NCBI RefSeq assembly: GCF_000423605.1
Contig: NZ_AUIH01000007.1
Coordinates: forward strand, 115,494-179,493
Direction of reading: 5' to 3'
Source: Saccharospirillum impatiens DSM 12546
GTDB taxonomy: Bacteria > Pseudomonadota > Gammaproteobacteria > Pseudomonadales > Natronospirillaceae
DNA length: 64,000 bases
Positions 18,317 to 31,588 of the stretch are shown here, in pieces. Positions within the stretch are counted from its first letter, which is position 1; the number at the start of each line of letters is the position of its first letter. The notes under the pieces are model-generated. The model searched no databases. It had not been told where the DNA came from and worked only from the letters and a program-made list of their open reading frames with translations. A program made the position numbers and the translations under genes.

Positions 18317-18943
18317 ATGAGTATCGATCAACGAGCCACTGTCACTATTCCCCTGGGCGAAGCCTCGGTGCCCACCCGCTTCGTCAGTTTCAATGACCTC
18401 AGTGACAACAAGGAACACCTGGCCATTCTGTATGGTAACCCGGAACAGCATGACACTCCGCTCGTGCGCCTGCACAGCGAGTGCCTGACCGGTGATGTGT
18501 TTGGATCGCAGCGTTGCGACTGCGGAGAACAACTGCACGAAGCCCAGCGTCTGCTCGCCGATCAGGGTGGCGTTTTACTGTACTTGAGACAGGAAGGGCG
18601 TGGCATCGGCCTTTACAATAAACTCGATGCCTACGCCCTTCAGGATCAGGGAATCGATACCTACACGGCCAATGAAATGCTGGGTTTCGCGCACGATATG
18701 CGCGATTTTAAACCGGCTGCAGAAATGTTGCTGGCACTCGGTATCAAGCGCATTCGGTTGTTGTCGAACAATCCGCACAAAGCCAGTCAGCTACAAGACT
18801 TCGGTATTGAAGTCGTCGACCGACAAGACACCGGTGTCTATGTAAATCAGCACAATGCAGCCTATCTCAAAGCCAAGGTTGATCAGCAGGCTCACAGCAT
18901 TCTTCTCGACCAGGCCAGAAAACCGGCGTCCAGCGACCAGTAA
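18317..18943 (+). CDS. ribA: GTP cyclohydrolase II
   Basis: A 208-residue enzyme for the first step of riboflavin synthesis, GTP to 2,5-diamino-6-ribosylamino-pyrimidinone phosphate plus formate. The zinc ligands appear in HSECLTGDVFGSQRCDCG, followed by the GTP-binding and catalytic LRQEGRGIGLYNKL and LLSNNPHK. It is a stand-alone RibA without a RibB domain, about the E. coli length (196). The ATG at 18317 gives the standard N-terminus; a TTG far upstream is not credible. Stop is TAA at 18943, directly before a DnaA-box cluster. Confidence 0.95.
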   Translation: MSIDQRATVTIPLGEASVPTRFVSFNDLSDNKEHLAILYGNPEQHDTPLVRLHSECLTGDVFGSQRCDCGEQLHEAQRLLADQGGVLLYLRQEGRGIGLYNKLDAYALQDQGIDTYTANEMLGFAHDMRDFKPAAEMLLALGIKRIRLLSNNPHKASQLQDFGIEVVDRQDTGVYVNQHNAAYLKAKVDQQAHSILLDQARKPASSDQ

Positions 18944-18948
18944 CAAGT

Positions 18949-19090
18949 TGTGCATAACCCTGGTATAACGGTTGAATGAACTGGGTATTGATTGTGGATG
19001 ATAAATTCGGAACTTACTAAAGACCCTTTAATAGTAGCGTTTAGTCGACAAAACCCTGGGGATATCTCTGTGTGTTACCTTTGTGTATAA
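18949..19090 (-). promoter_or_regulatory. Second cluster of DnaA-box-like sites
   Basis: Four nonamers in one orientation in 142 bases, read on the minus strand: TTATGCACA (18949-18957), TCATCCACA (18993-19001), TAACACACA (19069-19077, weak) and TTATACACA (19082-19090). The first and last match the DnaA-box consensus TTATNCACA. The region is intergenic, between ribA and the DUF2256 gene, 5.5 kb from oriC. It could titrate or recharge DnaA, as datA or DARS do in E. coli, or control a nearby promoter. Confidence 0.45.
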
Positions 19091-19178
19091 CACCTTGGTG
19101 CCTGACCGTTTTTCCTGTTGAACTTATTTCACGCCATTACCGTACCCCCTGGGACTCCTTTAGTGAGGGTACAACGCC

Positions 19179-19340
19179 ATGCCACGGTCACCGGATAAAC
19201 AGAACCTTCCCGAGAAAACCTGTCAGGTGTGCCAGCGACCATTTAGATGGCGTAAAAAGTGGGCCGATTGTTGGAATTCCGTCAAATATTGCAGTGAACG
19301 TTGCCGAAGATCCCGAAAAACCAGAGCTAATACAGACTAG
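19179..19340 (+). CDS. DUF2256 family protein, 53 residues
   Basis: A small basic protein with cysteines at positions 15, 18, 31, 38 and 42 in the order CQVC, C, YCSERC, typical of the DUF2256 family. RPFRWRKKW between the cysteine pairs is its most conserved segment. It is probably a zinc-binding protein. In other bacteria the family is often found beside photolyase/cryptochrome genes; none is adjacent here, though a BLUF photoreceptor lies 18 kb away. The ATG follows a GTGAGGGT site with a spacing of nine. A longer frame overlapping in another register is not protein-like. Confidence 0.85.
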   Translation: MPRSPDKQNLPEKTCQVCQRPFRWRKKWADCWNSVKYCSERCRRSRKTRANTD

Positions 19341-19413
19341 GCGCTGCTATTTCTGGACCTTGCACCCGCTGCATGCCACCCTGACGGCGTTTGGAACGAG
19401 TCAGGATTAGGGC

Positions 19414-20316
19414 ATGCAATATCTCGAAGAATGGTTAACCGCAAGCGATGGTCACGTCATCCCGGTCAAAGTCTGGCGCCCCCGGGTACCCAGTGCAGTG
19501 CTGGTCATAGCCCATGGTATGGCCGAACACGCCAGCCGTTATGCTCCTCTGGCTGACTGGCTGAACGACCGTGACATTGCCGTGGTGGCGGTTGAGCATC
19601 GTGGCCACAGCGATGACTGCCCCGAGGCCGATCTCGGCCACTACGCCGATCAGGATGGCTGGAACAAGGTTATTACCGATCTGGATCAGGTGGTTGACTA
19701 CGCCCGCTCGCTGGAACCCGACTCGCCGCTGACACTTTTTGGTCATAGCATGGGCTCATTCATCGCCCAGGTATACGCTCAGCGCTTTGGCGACAAACTG
19801 CACGGACTCGTCCTCTGTGCCACCAACCGCATTAACAGGCCGCAGCTCGTGGTCTCTAAACTGCTGGTCGATGCGATCAAGGCAGTAAAGGGCCCACGCC
19901 ACCTAAGTCCGCTGGTTACCCGTATGACCTTCGGCGCATTCAACAAAGCCTTCCAACCCAACCGCACCAGTCATGACTGGCTGAGCCGCGATAACGACCA
20001 GGTTGATGCCTATCTGGACGATGCTTACTGCGGCTTCGACTGCACGGTTCAGCTGTGGAGTGATTTCATCGGCGGACTGCTCACCATCGACCCAAGCCAG
20101 TGGCCAAAAGACCTGCCAGTGCACGTTTTGTCCGGCACCATGGATCCGGTCGGTGAATTCGGCAAGGGCATTGGCAAGCACATCGGGGCGATCAAAGCGG
20201 CCGGGGTAAACCTGGCGAGCACACGCCTGTTCGACGGTGCCCGCCATGAACTGGTGAATGAAACCAATGCGGCTGAGGTTTGGGAGCATCTGGCAGGGTG
20301 TGTGACGACTCGCTGA
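19414..20316 (+). CDS. Alpha/beta hydrolase, monoacylglycerol-lipase/lysophospholipase type
   Basis: A 300-residue serine hydrolase without signal peptide. The nucleophile elbow is GHSMGS (LTLFGHSMGSFIAQ), the oxyanion region VIAHGMAEHASRY, and a plausible catalytic His is in GARHELVNE near the C-terminus, with an Asp in GTMDPVGEFG. The HGMAEHxxRY segment is characteristic of the monoacylglycerol lipase and PldB-like group. The likely role is turnover of lysophospholipids or monoacylglycerols. It converges on mnmE. Confidence 0.9.
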   Translation: MQYLEEWLTASDGHVIPVKVWRPRVPSAVLVIAHGMAEHASRYAPLADWLNDRDIAVVAVEHRGHSDDCPEADLGHYADQDGWNKVITDLDQVVDYARSLEPDSPLTLFGHSMGSFIAQVYAQRFGDKLHGLVLCATNRINRPQLVVSKLLVDAIKAVKGPRHLSPLVTRMTFGAFNKAFQPNRTSHDWLSRDNDQVDAYLDDAYCGFDCTVQLWSDFIGGLLTIDPSQWPKDLPVHVLSGTMDPVGEFGKGIGKHIGAIKAAGVNLASTRLFDGARHELVNETNAAEVWEHLAGCVTTR

Positions 20317-20317
20317 C

Positions 20318-20366
20318 CGGTAAGAGAGGGCCGACAGTGTTTGACTGCCTGGCCCTTTACTTACCG
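20318..20366. terminator. Convergent hairpin between hydrolase and mnmE
   Basis: A long dyad, with GGTAAGAGAGGGCC on the left and its near-complement GGCCCTTTACTTACC on the right, spans the 40-base gap between two convergent genes. The right arm includes the mnmE stop codon. T-runs are short, so it may work as a bidirectional terminator of moderate strength. Confidence 0.45.
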
Positions 20367-21718
20367 ATGCAGAAACTTGAGAAAATCCGCCCGAGCAGGT
20401 CATCAGAGGTGAATTCGCCGGTAATCTCACTAAGCGCATTCTGTGCCTGTCGTAGGTCTTCAGCCAGTAATTCACCCGCAGCAGCGCCCAGTAACTGATC
20501 TTCACCGGCGTGAAGAAACGCCTGAGCCTGATACAACGCCTCCAGATGCCGACGCCGTGCAATAAAGCCGCCTTCGCGCGCGCTTTCATACCCCATTAAC
20601 TGTTTCAGGTGCGCCCGCAGGGCATCAAGCCCGATCTGGTCGCGTGCCGAAAGCCTAACGACCGATTGTGAATTGTCTGTGGATAAACCTGGGGATTCTT
20701 CCGTAATATCGATTTTGTTGCGTACCACCGTAATCGCTGCACTGTCAGGCAGCCGATGCACAAAATCGGGCCACAACAACGCCGGTTCCGTCGCGTCGGT
20801 TTCGCTGGCATCGACCATGAGCAGGACCCGGTCGGCCTGTTCGATCTCTTGCCAGGCGCGCTCGACACCAATACGTTCAACCGCATCCGGAGTATCCCTC
20901 AGACCAGCAGTATCGATGATGTGCAGTGGCATGCCATCAATGTGGATATGTTCGCGCAGAACATCCCGGGTGGTGCCGGCAATATCGGTTACGATGGCCC
21001 TGTCGTTTCCGGCCAGGGCGTTTAACAAGCTGCTTTTGCCCGCATTGGGCCGACCCGCGATCACCACCGTCATGCCATCACGCATCAGACTGCCCTGATT
21101 GGCGGTCTCGGTGACTCTATTCAACTGCGCGATGATGGCGGCCAGATCGGACTGAACCTTACCATCAGAGAGAAAATCGATTTCTTCTTCGGGAAAGTCA
21201 ATTGAGGCCTCTACGTAAATACGCAACCGCGTCAGTTGCTCAACCAGACTGTGAATTTCTTTGGAAAAGGCACCTTGTAAGGATCGAACGGCCGACCGTG
21301 CCGCTTCGCTGGAAGAGGCATCGATCAAGTCAGCAATGGCTTCAGCCTGGGCCAGGTCCAGTTTGTCATTCAGAAAGGCGCGCTCGGAGAACTCGCCCGG
21401 TCGTGCCAGACGGGCACCAAGCGCCATCACCCGCTGCAACAACAAATCGAGAATGACCGGTCCGCCATGCCCCTGGAGCTCAAGCACGTCTTCGCCGGTA
21501 AAGGAGTGGGGGTTGGCAAAAAACAGGGCAATGCCTTCATCCAGCGGTTGCTGGTCGGCATCCAGAAAGGGACCGTAATGGGCGTTACGCACCTGAGGGC
21601 GGTGCCCCAGAATGGCGATCGCGATATCAGCTGCGCGTAACCCGGAAACCCGGATGATACCAACGCCACCTCGTCCAGGTGGCGTTGCCAGCGCACAGAT
21701 CGTATCGCGGTCGGACAT
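20357..21718 (-). CDS. mnmE: tRNA modification GTPase MnmE (TrmE)
   Basis: A 453-residue GTPase that, with MnmG, adds the (carboxymethyl)aminomethyl group to U34 of certain tRNAs. It has an N-terminal tetrahydrofolate-binding domain ([23 protein letters not shown]), a helical domain, and an inserted G domain with GRPNAGKSS (G1), DTAGLR (G3) and NKID (G4). It ends with the required Cys motif CIGK. Its start overlaps the yidC stop by one base (TGATG). This is the usual end of the rpmH-rnpA-yidC-mnmE operon. Confidence 0.97.
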   Translation of the reverse strand: MSDRDTICALATPPGRGGVGIIRVSGLRAADIAIAILGHRPQVRNAHYGPFLDADQQPLDEGIALFFANPHSFTGEDVLELQGHGGPVILDLLLQRVMALGARLARPGEFSERAFLNDKLDLAQAEAIADLIDASSSEAARSAVRSLQGAFSKEIHSLVEQLTRLRIYVEASIDFPEEEIDFLSDGKVQSDLAAIIAQLNRVTETANQGSLMRDGMTVVIAGRPNAGKSSLLNALAGNDRAIVTDIAGTTRDVLREHIHIDGMPLHIIDTAGLRDTPDAVERIGVERAWQEIEQADRVLLMVDASETDATEPALLWPDFVHRLPDSAAITVVRNKIDITEESPGLSTDNSQSVVRLSARDQIGLDALRAHLKQLMGYESAREGGFIARRRHLEALYQAQAFLHAGEDQLLGAAAGELLAEDLRQAQNALSEITGEFTSDDLLGRIFSSFCIGK

Positions 21719-23403
21719 CAGCTCTCCGATTTGGCTTTGTCGGCTTTCTCGAACTGACGGTTAACAATGTACTGTTGAACGATGGTGGTGACGTTGTTAA
21801 CAAACCAGTACAGCGTCAGACCAGCCGGGAACCACAGGAACATGAAGGTAAAGATAACCGGCATGAATTTCATCATGCGCGCTTGCATCGGGTCCATACT
21901 CGGTTGCTGTTGCATCTGCATTTGCACAAACATGGAAGCGCCCATCAGCAGCGGCAACACAAAGTAAGGGTCCTTGATCGACAAGTCTTCGATCCAGAAG
22001 ATAAACGGTGACTGACGCAGCTCAACGGCTTCCATCAATACCCAGTACAAAGCAATGAAGATGGGCATCTGCACCAGGATCGGCAAACAACCGCCCATGG
22101 GGTTCAGCTTCTCTTTCTTGTACATCTTCATCATTTCCTGGCCCAGACGCTGGCGATCGTCGCCAAACTGCTCACGCAGTTGAGTCATCTTCGGCGCAAA
22201 CTTGCGCATCTTGGCCATGGAACGGTAGCTGGAAGCGGTCAGAGGGTAGAGCACCATTTTGACGGTCAACGTCATCAGTACAATGGCCCAGCCCCAGTTA
22301 CCCACCAGACTGTGCATGAACTGAAGCAATTTAAACAGCGGTTGAGCCGCCCACCACAACCAGCCGTAATCGACGGTCAATTCCAGGTGCTCGGCGATGG
22401 TGGCTAAATCGTCCTGGTCTTTCGGGCCGACATAGAGCTGTGTGGCCGTCGTTGCCGTGTCTCCCGGCGCAACCGTCAACGCCGGTGACTGAAAGCCGGC
22501 GTAGTAGAGGCCGTTTGCCAACTGACGCGCATAGTAGCTGTGTGACTGATCCGTCGCAGGAACCCAGGCTGACAGAAAGTAATGCTGCAGAATGGCGATC
22601 CAGCCACCGTTCTGGGTAATGCGGAAAGTTTCGTCTTCCATATCGCCGAAAGAGATTTTGCGATAGCGATCATCCGGTGTCGTAATTGCAGCACCCAGAT
22701 AGGATGCCATGCCAATCTGGCCACCGGCGCTCGGGTCATCGGAGCGGTCACGTTTAAGCTGGGCAAACAAATTGGTGGTGATTGCCTGACCGGATTCGTT
22801 AAGAATCTCGTAACGAATATCGATCAGATAGCTGCCACGCGTCAGCGTGAAAATCTTGTTAACAGTGACGCCGCTGTCAGTCGTGTGCTCCAGGGAGACT
22901 TCAATCTGGTCGCTGCCATCTGTCAGTTGGTATTCGCTCTGCTCAACCTGATAGCGGGCACGCTGAGCACTGTCGATGCCATCAGGCCCGACCAGTCCAC
23001 TCATGGCTGTGTAGGTCCGCTGGCGGTTCTCGAGAATGCTGAATGGGATATCCGGGGTGTCGGCGCGGAAGGGGTATTCGGGTAACGCCGCGTTTATAAC
23101 ATCGCCGCCGGTCAGATCGACGGTGAGATTAAGTACATCGGACCGTATGCTGACCACATCACCAGTGGTCGCTGATGCAGGGGAGCTGCTAACGCCCGCT
23201 GCCTGAGGCACTTCACCAGCGGGCGCTGCACTGGCGGTCTCATCCGGGACGTCGGACTGGGGTACTTCCAGGGGAGCCACTTCAGATGAACTGGCTGTCT
23301 GCTGGTCAGGCGGTGCACTGGCGTAATCAGACGACCATTGCAGAACCAAGATGTAAGAGACCACGGCCAAACCCGCGATCAGAACAATACGGCGCACATC
23401 CAT
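21718..23403 (-). CDS. yidC: Membrane protein insertase YidC
   Basis: A 561-residue inner-membrane insertase. One N-terminal span (residues about 5-22) is followed by a Ser/Ala/Pro-rich linker and a large periplasmic domain. The conserved insertase core has five spans, begins near residue 350 ([14 protein letters not shown]) and includes the cytoplasmic hairpin ([18 protein letters not shown]). It ends in a basic tail. The ATG at 23403 gives the usual MDxRRxxL beginning; a TTG two codons earlier is unlikely. It works with Sec or alone. yidD, normally just upstream, is not found. Confidence 0.97.
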   Translation of the reverse strand: MDVRRIVLIAGLAVVSYILVLQWSSDYASAPPDQQTASSSEVAPLEVPQSDVPDETASAAPAGEVPQAAGVSSSPASATTGDVVSIRSDVLNLTVDLTGGDVINAALPEYPFRADTPDIPFSILENRQRTYTAMSGLVGPDGIDSAQRARYQVEQSEYQLTDGSDQIEVSLEHTTDSGVTVNKIFTLTRGSYLIDIRYEILNESGQAITTNLFAQLKRDRSDDPSAGGQIGMASYLGAAITTPDDRYRKISFGDMEDETFRITQNGGWIAILQHYFLSAWVPATDQSHSYYARQLANGLYYAGFQSPALTVAPGDTATTATQLYVGPKDQDDLATIAEHLELTVDYGWLWWAAQPLFKLLQFMHSLVGNWGWAIVLMTLTVKMVLYPLTASSYRSMAKMRKFAPKMTQLREQFGDDRQRLGQEMMKMYKKEKLNPMGGCLPILVQMPIFIALYWVLMEAVELRQSPFIFWIEDLSIKDPYFVLPLLMGASMFVQMQMQQQPSMDPMQARMMKFMPVIFTFMFLWFPAGLTLYWFVNNVTTIVQQYIVNRQFEKADKAKSES

Positions 23404-23647
23404 AATCAATTTCCAGTCAGATCATTAACCCTGAACCGAATCCTGACTGTCAAATACACGCAATATCCAACGCAGCATGGGTCGGATGAGAATGGGAGCA
23501 GTCTGTGGTTGCCCGGTTCAGGCTGAGGAAGCTACCCGACAGACAATATCCGCCAGCTTCCTGTGTAAAAAGCGCCGAAATGGTACCTGCACAGGGTGTT
23601 TATTGCCAGCCAAATACCGGCCGCCGGACAAAAACGATGAATCTGCC
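23404..23647 (-). other. rnpA-yidC spacer without an intact yidD
   Basis: In most gammaproteobacteria, yidD (about 70-90 codons, with the CRFxPTCSxYA and RCHPWxPGG motifs) lies here. All three leftward frames of this 244-base spacer contain stops and none shows those motifs. Only weak, frame-scattered resemblance (for example LAINTLCRYHF) could be a remnant. yidD is therefore absent, decayed or located elsewhere. Confidence 0.6.
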
Positions 23648-24058
23648 TCAGGCGGAGTCTGCCAAGGCCTTGTGCCAGCGACGCGTAAGACGCCTGAGCT
23701 GTTTTTCGATCAGATCATGCAACTGCTCATGCGTCAGTAAGCCCAGCTCTTTCCGGCCCATTAAGATGATGTCGAGCGGTGGCCAGTCGGCATAATGCAA
23801 TCGAAACACTTCGCGAGCACACCGCTTGACGCGGTTTCGCGCGACGGCAGTACGAATATTTTTTTTGGCGAGAATAAAACCAAGACGGGCCGTACCCGAT
23901 TGTGCCGGGCGAGACAGTAGCAACAACTCGGGACAGGCCGATTTGACAGCTACCTGGTCGAAAACGGCACGAAAATCTCCCGGGGTCAGTAAGCGATGAC
24001 TGCGGGGATGTCCATAGCCCGGTGCTGATGCAGTACCGGGTATCAAAGCGCTTGCCAA
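23648..24058 (-). CDS. rnpA: Ribonuclease P protein component
   Basis: A 136-residue basic protein subunit of RNase P, which matures tRNA 5' ends. The hallmark RNR motif is in AVARNRVKRCAREVFR, and the N-terminal RLLTPGDFRAVF and FILAKKNIRTA segments are typical. No ATG or GTG fits the conserved region; the best start is a TTG at 24058, 11 bases after the rpmH stop. The N-terminus (about 20 residues before RLLTP) is longer than usual. Low translation from a rare start fits its low requirement relative to L34. Confidence 0.95.
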   Translation of the reverse strand: MASALIPGTASAPGYGHPRSHRLLTPGDFRAVFDQVAVKSACPELLLLSRPAQSGTARLGFILAKKNIRTAVARNRVKRCAREVFRLHYADWPPLDIILMGRKELGLLTHEQLHDLIEKQLRRLTRRWHKALADSA

Positions 24059-24069
24059 AGAAATGCCGG

Positions 24070-24204
24070 TTAGACCGTCAGGGCAGCACGACCGCGAGCA
24101 CGGCGACGGGCCAGAACCTTGCGGCCATTGGCTGTGGCCATACGGGCACGGAAACCGTGGGTGCGCTTACGCTTCAGGACGCTGGGTTGAAAAGTACGTT
24201 TCAT
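24070..24204 (-). CDS. rpmH: Large ribosomal subunit protein bL34
   Basis: A 44-residue, strongly basic ribosomal protein with the invariant N-terminus [19 protein letters not shown] and the [13 protein letters not shown] segment. It is the first gene of the rpmH-rnpA-yidC-mnmE operon. Its promoter must lie in the origin region to the right. Confidence 0.97.
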   Translation of the reverse strand: MKRTFQPSVLKRKRTHGFRARMATANGRKVLARRRARGRAALTV

Positions 24205-24379
24205 GGTTGGTCTCACACCGAGTCAGGGGAAGCTGGGCTTCCGTTAGGCATTCGGCCCGTTTCATCGAATGACCGAAGAAATCGAACCTCTAAATTTGGA
24301 CGGCGGATTCTAATCACTTTGGCAACGTATTTCAATGCCGATTTTTTAATCAGTCTGTGTCCGATGTTTCATTTTTTTT

Positions 24380-24684
24380 GAGATCGAATGGTTTGGAATG
24401 GGTCACTCTGTTTTTGATGTATTACTTAAAGAATGAATTTATGTTTATAGGGTTTTAGGTTAGTTCATTGTTGTTACTTATTAAGCAGAGCAATATCTGT
24501 TTAAAACCAAAAAAAACCTTTATAAAACAATGAGTTAAAGAATAAACAACTCTGGGCTTACCTGGGTACCATCTGGGTACGGCCGGTCAACAAGCTGTGT
24601 GTAACATGCCTACTTATACACATTAACTTATACACAAAACGGTCCCTATGGTTACACACAGTCTTATGCGCCCGGTTATACACA
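24380..24684. other. oriC: Chromosomal replication origin oriC
   Basis: The rpmH-dnaA spacer (24205-24872) has an AT-rich stretch at about 24380-24550, suited to unwinding. It is followed by five DnaA boxes: TTACACACA on the minus strand (24596-24604) and, on the plus strand, TTATACACA (24614-24622), TTATACACA (24628-24636), TTACACACA (24652-24660) and TTATACACA (24676-24684). The last three plus-strand boxes start 24 bases apart, about two helical turns each. Position between rpmH and dnaA is the classic Pseudomonas-type oriC location. The region must also hold the divergent rpmH and dnaA promoters. Confidence 0.88.
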
Positions 24685-24872
24685 GCCTTTGCCGACTGAG
24701 TATAAAGTCGCAGATTACTCTTGTAATGCCCGTGTGATGCGCTTTAGACGGGTTTTGGATCGGGGTTCCCGCTGTGGCCCTGGCCCGTTGTTTTTGGGGT
24801 GACTGCGACTGGCGTGTGGCGTGTGGGCAAGTTAGAATGCGGCTTCTATTTTCGTCGTTATCCGGAGAGTTT

Positions 24873-26363
24873 GTGCCTGATTCAGCCTGGCAACAGTGTC
24901 TTGACCTGCTGCGTGGAGAGGTTCCCTCGCATCAGTTCAATACCTGGATTCGCCCCTTGAGTCACCGTCAGGATGGTGAGGCTCTTGTATTGCTGGCACC
25001 TAACCGGTTTGTGGGTAACTGGGTCCGTGACAAGTATTTGCATCGCATTCAGGAGCTTATGAATCAATTCGGATCCGCTGAAGCGCAGGTTCTGGTTGAA
25101 GTCAGTGCGCGTGCCGGTCGCCCGGCACGCCCGGCGAGGCGAACGCCAGACATGCAGAGTTTGGCTTCAGCACCTGATGACCGCAGCCGGCAGACAGCCG
25201 CCGAAGCATTGGCTGAACCGACTTCCGCTCAGAACGAAAGCCTCCAGCCTAGTCCGGAACCGGCTTCTGTTGTGGCCGAACGGCTGAATAACGATCCAAT
25301 GCCGGTACAGACCACCGGTTCGCAGCGCGGCAAAGGGAAGTTTCAAAGCTACCTGAATCCAGGATTCAGTTTTGCCTCCTTTGTTGAAGGCAAGTCTAAT
25401 CAGTTGGCCCTGGCTGCCAGTCAGCAAGTTGCCGATAATGCAGGTGGCGCTTACAACCCACTCTTTATATACGGTGGCGTTGGCCTGGGTAAAACGCACC
25501 TGATGCAAGCGATTGGTAATCACATTGTGGATCAAAACCCGGGTGCCAAGGTGGTCTACCTTCATTCCGAACGATTTGTCGCTGACATGGTTAAAGCCTT
25601 GCAGCTTAATGCGATGGCAGAATTCAAGCGCTTCTATCGCAGCCTCGATGCATTGTTGATTGATGATATCCAATTCTTTGCCAAAAAAGACCGCTCTCAG
25701 GAGGAGTTCTTCCATACCTTCAATGCGTTGCTGGAAGGGAATCAACAGGTGATTCTCACCTGTGACCGCTACCCGAAGGAAATTGAAGGGCTTGAAGACC
25801 GGCTGAAAAGTCGTTTTGGCTGGGGCCTGACCGTTGCGGTCGAGCCACCGGATCTGGAAACCCGGGTGGCGATTCTGATGAAAAAAGCGGAGAAACAACG
25901 CGTCAAGTTACCCGCAGACGCCGCTTTTTTCATTGCTCAGAGAATACGCTCGAATGTTCGTGAGCTGGAAGGCGCGCTAAAACGAGTCGTCGCCAATTCC
26001 CAGTTTACCGGCGCGGCGATTAACACCGCTTTTGTGAAAGAGTCGTTGAAAGACCTCTTGGCGCTGCAGGATAAACAAGTCAGTATTGATAACATTCAGC
26101 GCACCGTGGCTGAGTACTACAAAATTAAAATATCGGATTTGCACAGTAAGCGGCGCAGTCGCAGTATTGCACGTCCGCGTCAGGTGGCGATGGCCCTGGC
26201 CAAGGAACTGACCCAGCACAGCTTGCCGGAAATCGGGGAAGCTTTTGGCGGGCGTGACCATACAACGGTGTTGCACGCTTGTCGCAAGGTCAAGGAATTG
26301 CGCGAAACCACCCTGGACATCAACGAAGATTACAACAACCTGTTACGAACGCTGACCACCTGA
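24873..26363 (+). CDS. dnaA: Chromosomal replication initiator DnaA
   Basis: A 496-residue initiator. Domain I (residues about 1-85, [21 protein letters not shown]) is followed by a long variable domain II (about 85-155). The AAA+ domain III has Walker [10 protein letters not shown] and Walker [10 protein letters not shown]. Domain IV holds the DnaA-box-binding signature ending in [15 protein letters not shown]. The start is a GTG at 24873 after CCGGAGAG, as is common for dnaA; the upstream frame is not conserved. It is followed closely by dnaN, recF and gyrB. Confidence 0.97.
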   Translation: MPDSAWQQCLDLLRGEVPSHQFNTWIRPLSHRQDGEALVLLAPNRFVGNWVRDKYLHRIQELMNQFGSAEAQVLVEVSARAGRPARPARRTPDMQSLASAPDDRSRQTAAEALAEPTSAQNESLQPSPEPASVVAERLNNDPMPVQTTGSQRGKGKFQSYLNPGFSFASFVEGKSNQLALAASQQVADNAGGAYNPLFIYGGVGLGKTHLMQAIGNHIVDQNPGAKVVYLHSERFVADMVKALQLNAMAEFKRFYRSLDALLIDDIQFFAKKDRSQEEFFHTFNALLEGNQQVILTCDRYPKEIEGLEDRLKSRFGWGLTVAVEPPDLETRVAILMKKAEKQRVKLPADAAFFIAQRIRSNVRELEGALKRVVANSQFTGAAINTAFVKESLKDLLALQDKQVSIDNIQRTVAEYYKIKISDLHSKRRSRSIARPRQVAMALAKELTQHSLPEIGEAFGGRDHTTVLHACRKVKELRETTLDINEDYNNLLRTLTT

Positions 26364-26384
26364 TTAATGGATGGAAACGGACAC

Positions 26385-27494
26385 ATGATTCAATTCTCAC
26401 TGCCACGAGACACCCTGTTAAAGCCGCTGCAACTGGTGGGGGGTGTCGTTGAAAAACGTCAGACATTACCGGTTTTGTCTAACGTCCTGCTGGAAATCGA
26501 AGGTAACCAGCTGTCGCTTACCGGCACTGACCTGGAAGTCGAAATTCAGGGCCGGGTTGAGCTGTCAGAACCTTCCACGGAAGGTGCGGTTACCGTGCCA
26601 GCTCGTAAGCTGCTCGACATTGTGAAGTCTTTGCCGGATGACAGTCTGATCAGCCTGGTGCAGAACGACGACCGCGTTGTGGTCACCAGTGGGCGCAGTC
26701 GGTTCACGCTTTCTACCTTGCCTGCATCGGATTTTCCGAATGTCGAGGAAGATGAGAATACCCTGAATTTTGACATGCCACAGAAGACGTTAAAGAAGCT
26801 TGTCGATGCAACTTCTTTTGCGATGGCTCAGCAGGATGTACGTTACTATCTGAACGGAATGCTGCTGGAACTGTCGCAGAACAGGGTGCGTACAGTAGCG
26901 ACTGACGGCCATCGTCTGGCAATGAGTAGCCAGGGTGTTGATGCCCTTGGCGTTGATGAACGGCGTCAGGTCATTGTACCGCGCAAGGGTATTCTCGAAT
27001 TGAACCGGCTCATGAACGATTCTGACGATTCCGTTGAGATTTCGCTGGGTACCAATCACCTGCGCGCGAAAACCGCGGCCTTCACGTTCAGTTCGAAATT
27101 GGTTGACGGTAAATTTCCTGACTACGAGCGAGTGGTCCCCCGGGGCGGTGACAAGGAGGTTGTGGGCGATCGTCAGTCACTGCGTTCGATCTTCAGCCGC
27201 GCTGCCATTCTGTCCAATGAGAAATACCGGGGCGTTCGTTTGCTGCTCAGCGAGAATAACTTGCAAGTCAGAGCCAACAACCCCGAGCAGGAAGAAGCCG
27301 AGGTTAATCAGGAGATTGATTACCAGGGACCGGAACTCGAAGTTGGGTTCAACGTCACTTATCTGCTCGATGTCATGAACGTCACCCAGGGAGATCAGGT
27401 GAAACTGGTGCTCTCTGACGCCAATAGCAGTGCCCTGTTGAGCGATTTCGACGATGACTCATCGGTCTATGTCGTGATGCCGATGCGTCTGTAA
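26385..27494 (+). CDS. dnaN: DNA polymerase III beta sliding clamp
   Basis: A 369-residue clamp of three similar domains that dimerises around DNA and tethers polymerase III. Conserved segments are the KPLQLVGGVVEKRQTLPVLSN-type N-terminus, the EIQGRVEL turn, and the C-terminal YVVMPMRL, part of the protein-binding pocket. The ATG at 26385 matches the family (MIQFSLPRD); an ATG six codons earlier is less likely. It is 21 bases after dnaA. Confidence 0.97.
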   Translation: MIQFSLPRDTLLKPLQLVGGVVEKRQTLPVLSNVLLEIEGNQLSLTGTDLEVEIQGRVELSEPSTEGAVTVPARKLLDIVKSLPDDSLISLVQNDDRVVVTSGRSRFTLSTLPASDFPNVEEDENTLNFDMPQKTLKKLVDATSFAMAQQDVRYYLNGMLLELSQNRVRTVATDGHRLAMSSQGVDALGVDERRQVIVPRKGILELNRLMNDSDDSVEISLGTNHLRAKTAAFTFSSKLVDGKFPDYERVVPRGGDKEVVGDRQSLRSIFSRAAILSNEKYRGVRLLLSENNLQVRANNPEQEEAEVNQEIDYQGPELEVGFNVTYLLDVMNVTQGDQVKLVLSDANSSALLSDFDDDSSVYVVMPMRL

Positions 27495-27519
27495 TCGGGC
27501 GCAGAGTCCCAGGCCCGGC

Positions 27520-31024
<3,505 letters not shown>

Positions 31025-31090
31025 TCAGTCGCCTGAAGCCTACCTGGTGAGCCGTTGCAAAGGCCAGAGGCCCTGGTAAACGTGCCAGTG

Positions 31091-31121
31091 CCCCGCAGCT
31101 TTGAGTGTTGCGGGATTTTTT
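31091..31121 (+). terminator. First terminator after gyrB
   Basis: A CCCGCA/TGCGGG stem (31092-31097 with 31109-31114) and an 11-base loop is followed by ATTTTTT, 67 bases after the gyrB stop. Confidence 0.65.
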
Positions 31122-31162
31122 AACAGCCTGTTGTTTTAGATGGGACATTGTCTGATTGTTTG

Positions 31163-31188
31163 AAAAGGGGCCTGTAAGGCCCTTTTTT
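31163..31188 (+). terminator. Second, stronger terminator after gyrB
   Basis: GGGCC-tgtaa-GGCCC (31168-31182), extended by A-T pairs and followed by six T residues, is a textbook rho-independent terminator. With the hairpin at 31091-31121 it forms a tandem stop for the dnaA-dnaN-recF-gyrB operon. Confidence 0.85.
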
Positions 31189-31588
31189 GTGCCTGAAAGG
31201 TTGGTGCATATGACTCTCGGGAGCTAGCCCCTAATCCGCAGTCTCGCAGCTAAAAATAGAAAGTAATGGGCGAAGGTGATCAGTAAACACCCTGGTACAG
31301 AGGTAATGTACCATCGAGAGGTATGCGCAAAGTTCGTTTACTTTTCCTAATCCCCAGCCTGCACAGTATTCAAATGTGGATATATCGTAAAGCAGGGAGA
31401 GCATTCCGGTGATGCACCTGGGTTGTACGGCGCCTGGTGACCTGACTTTATGAATTGACGAGCTATGGCGTGAATCTGGGCTTACCGTCGCCCCCATCTT
31501 TCGTCGGGCCTCTGTCTATGTGTGCTTGGCATCGGTATAACGATGGACGAGGGGAGGATGCGGATTCAGGGAGGTGAGTAGATTGAAT
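31189..31588. other. Intergenic region, no gene seen
   Basis: About 400 bases between the gyrB terminators and the first parS site. Frames here are short and not protein-like, and no RNA gene is recognised. The only structured feature at its right end is the parS palindrome. Confidence 0.5.

Noticed and set aside
19072..19410. 112-codon frame overlapping the DUF2256 gene
   Set aside because: The other register encodes a recognisable DUF2256 protein with its cysteines; this one shows no pattern.
20678..20686. Perfect DnaA box TTATCCACA (minus strand) within mnmE
   Set aside because: A single site inside a coding region, expected by chance at this frequency. Mentioned only as context for the cluster at 18949-19090.
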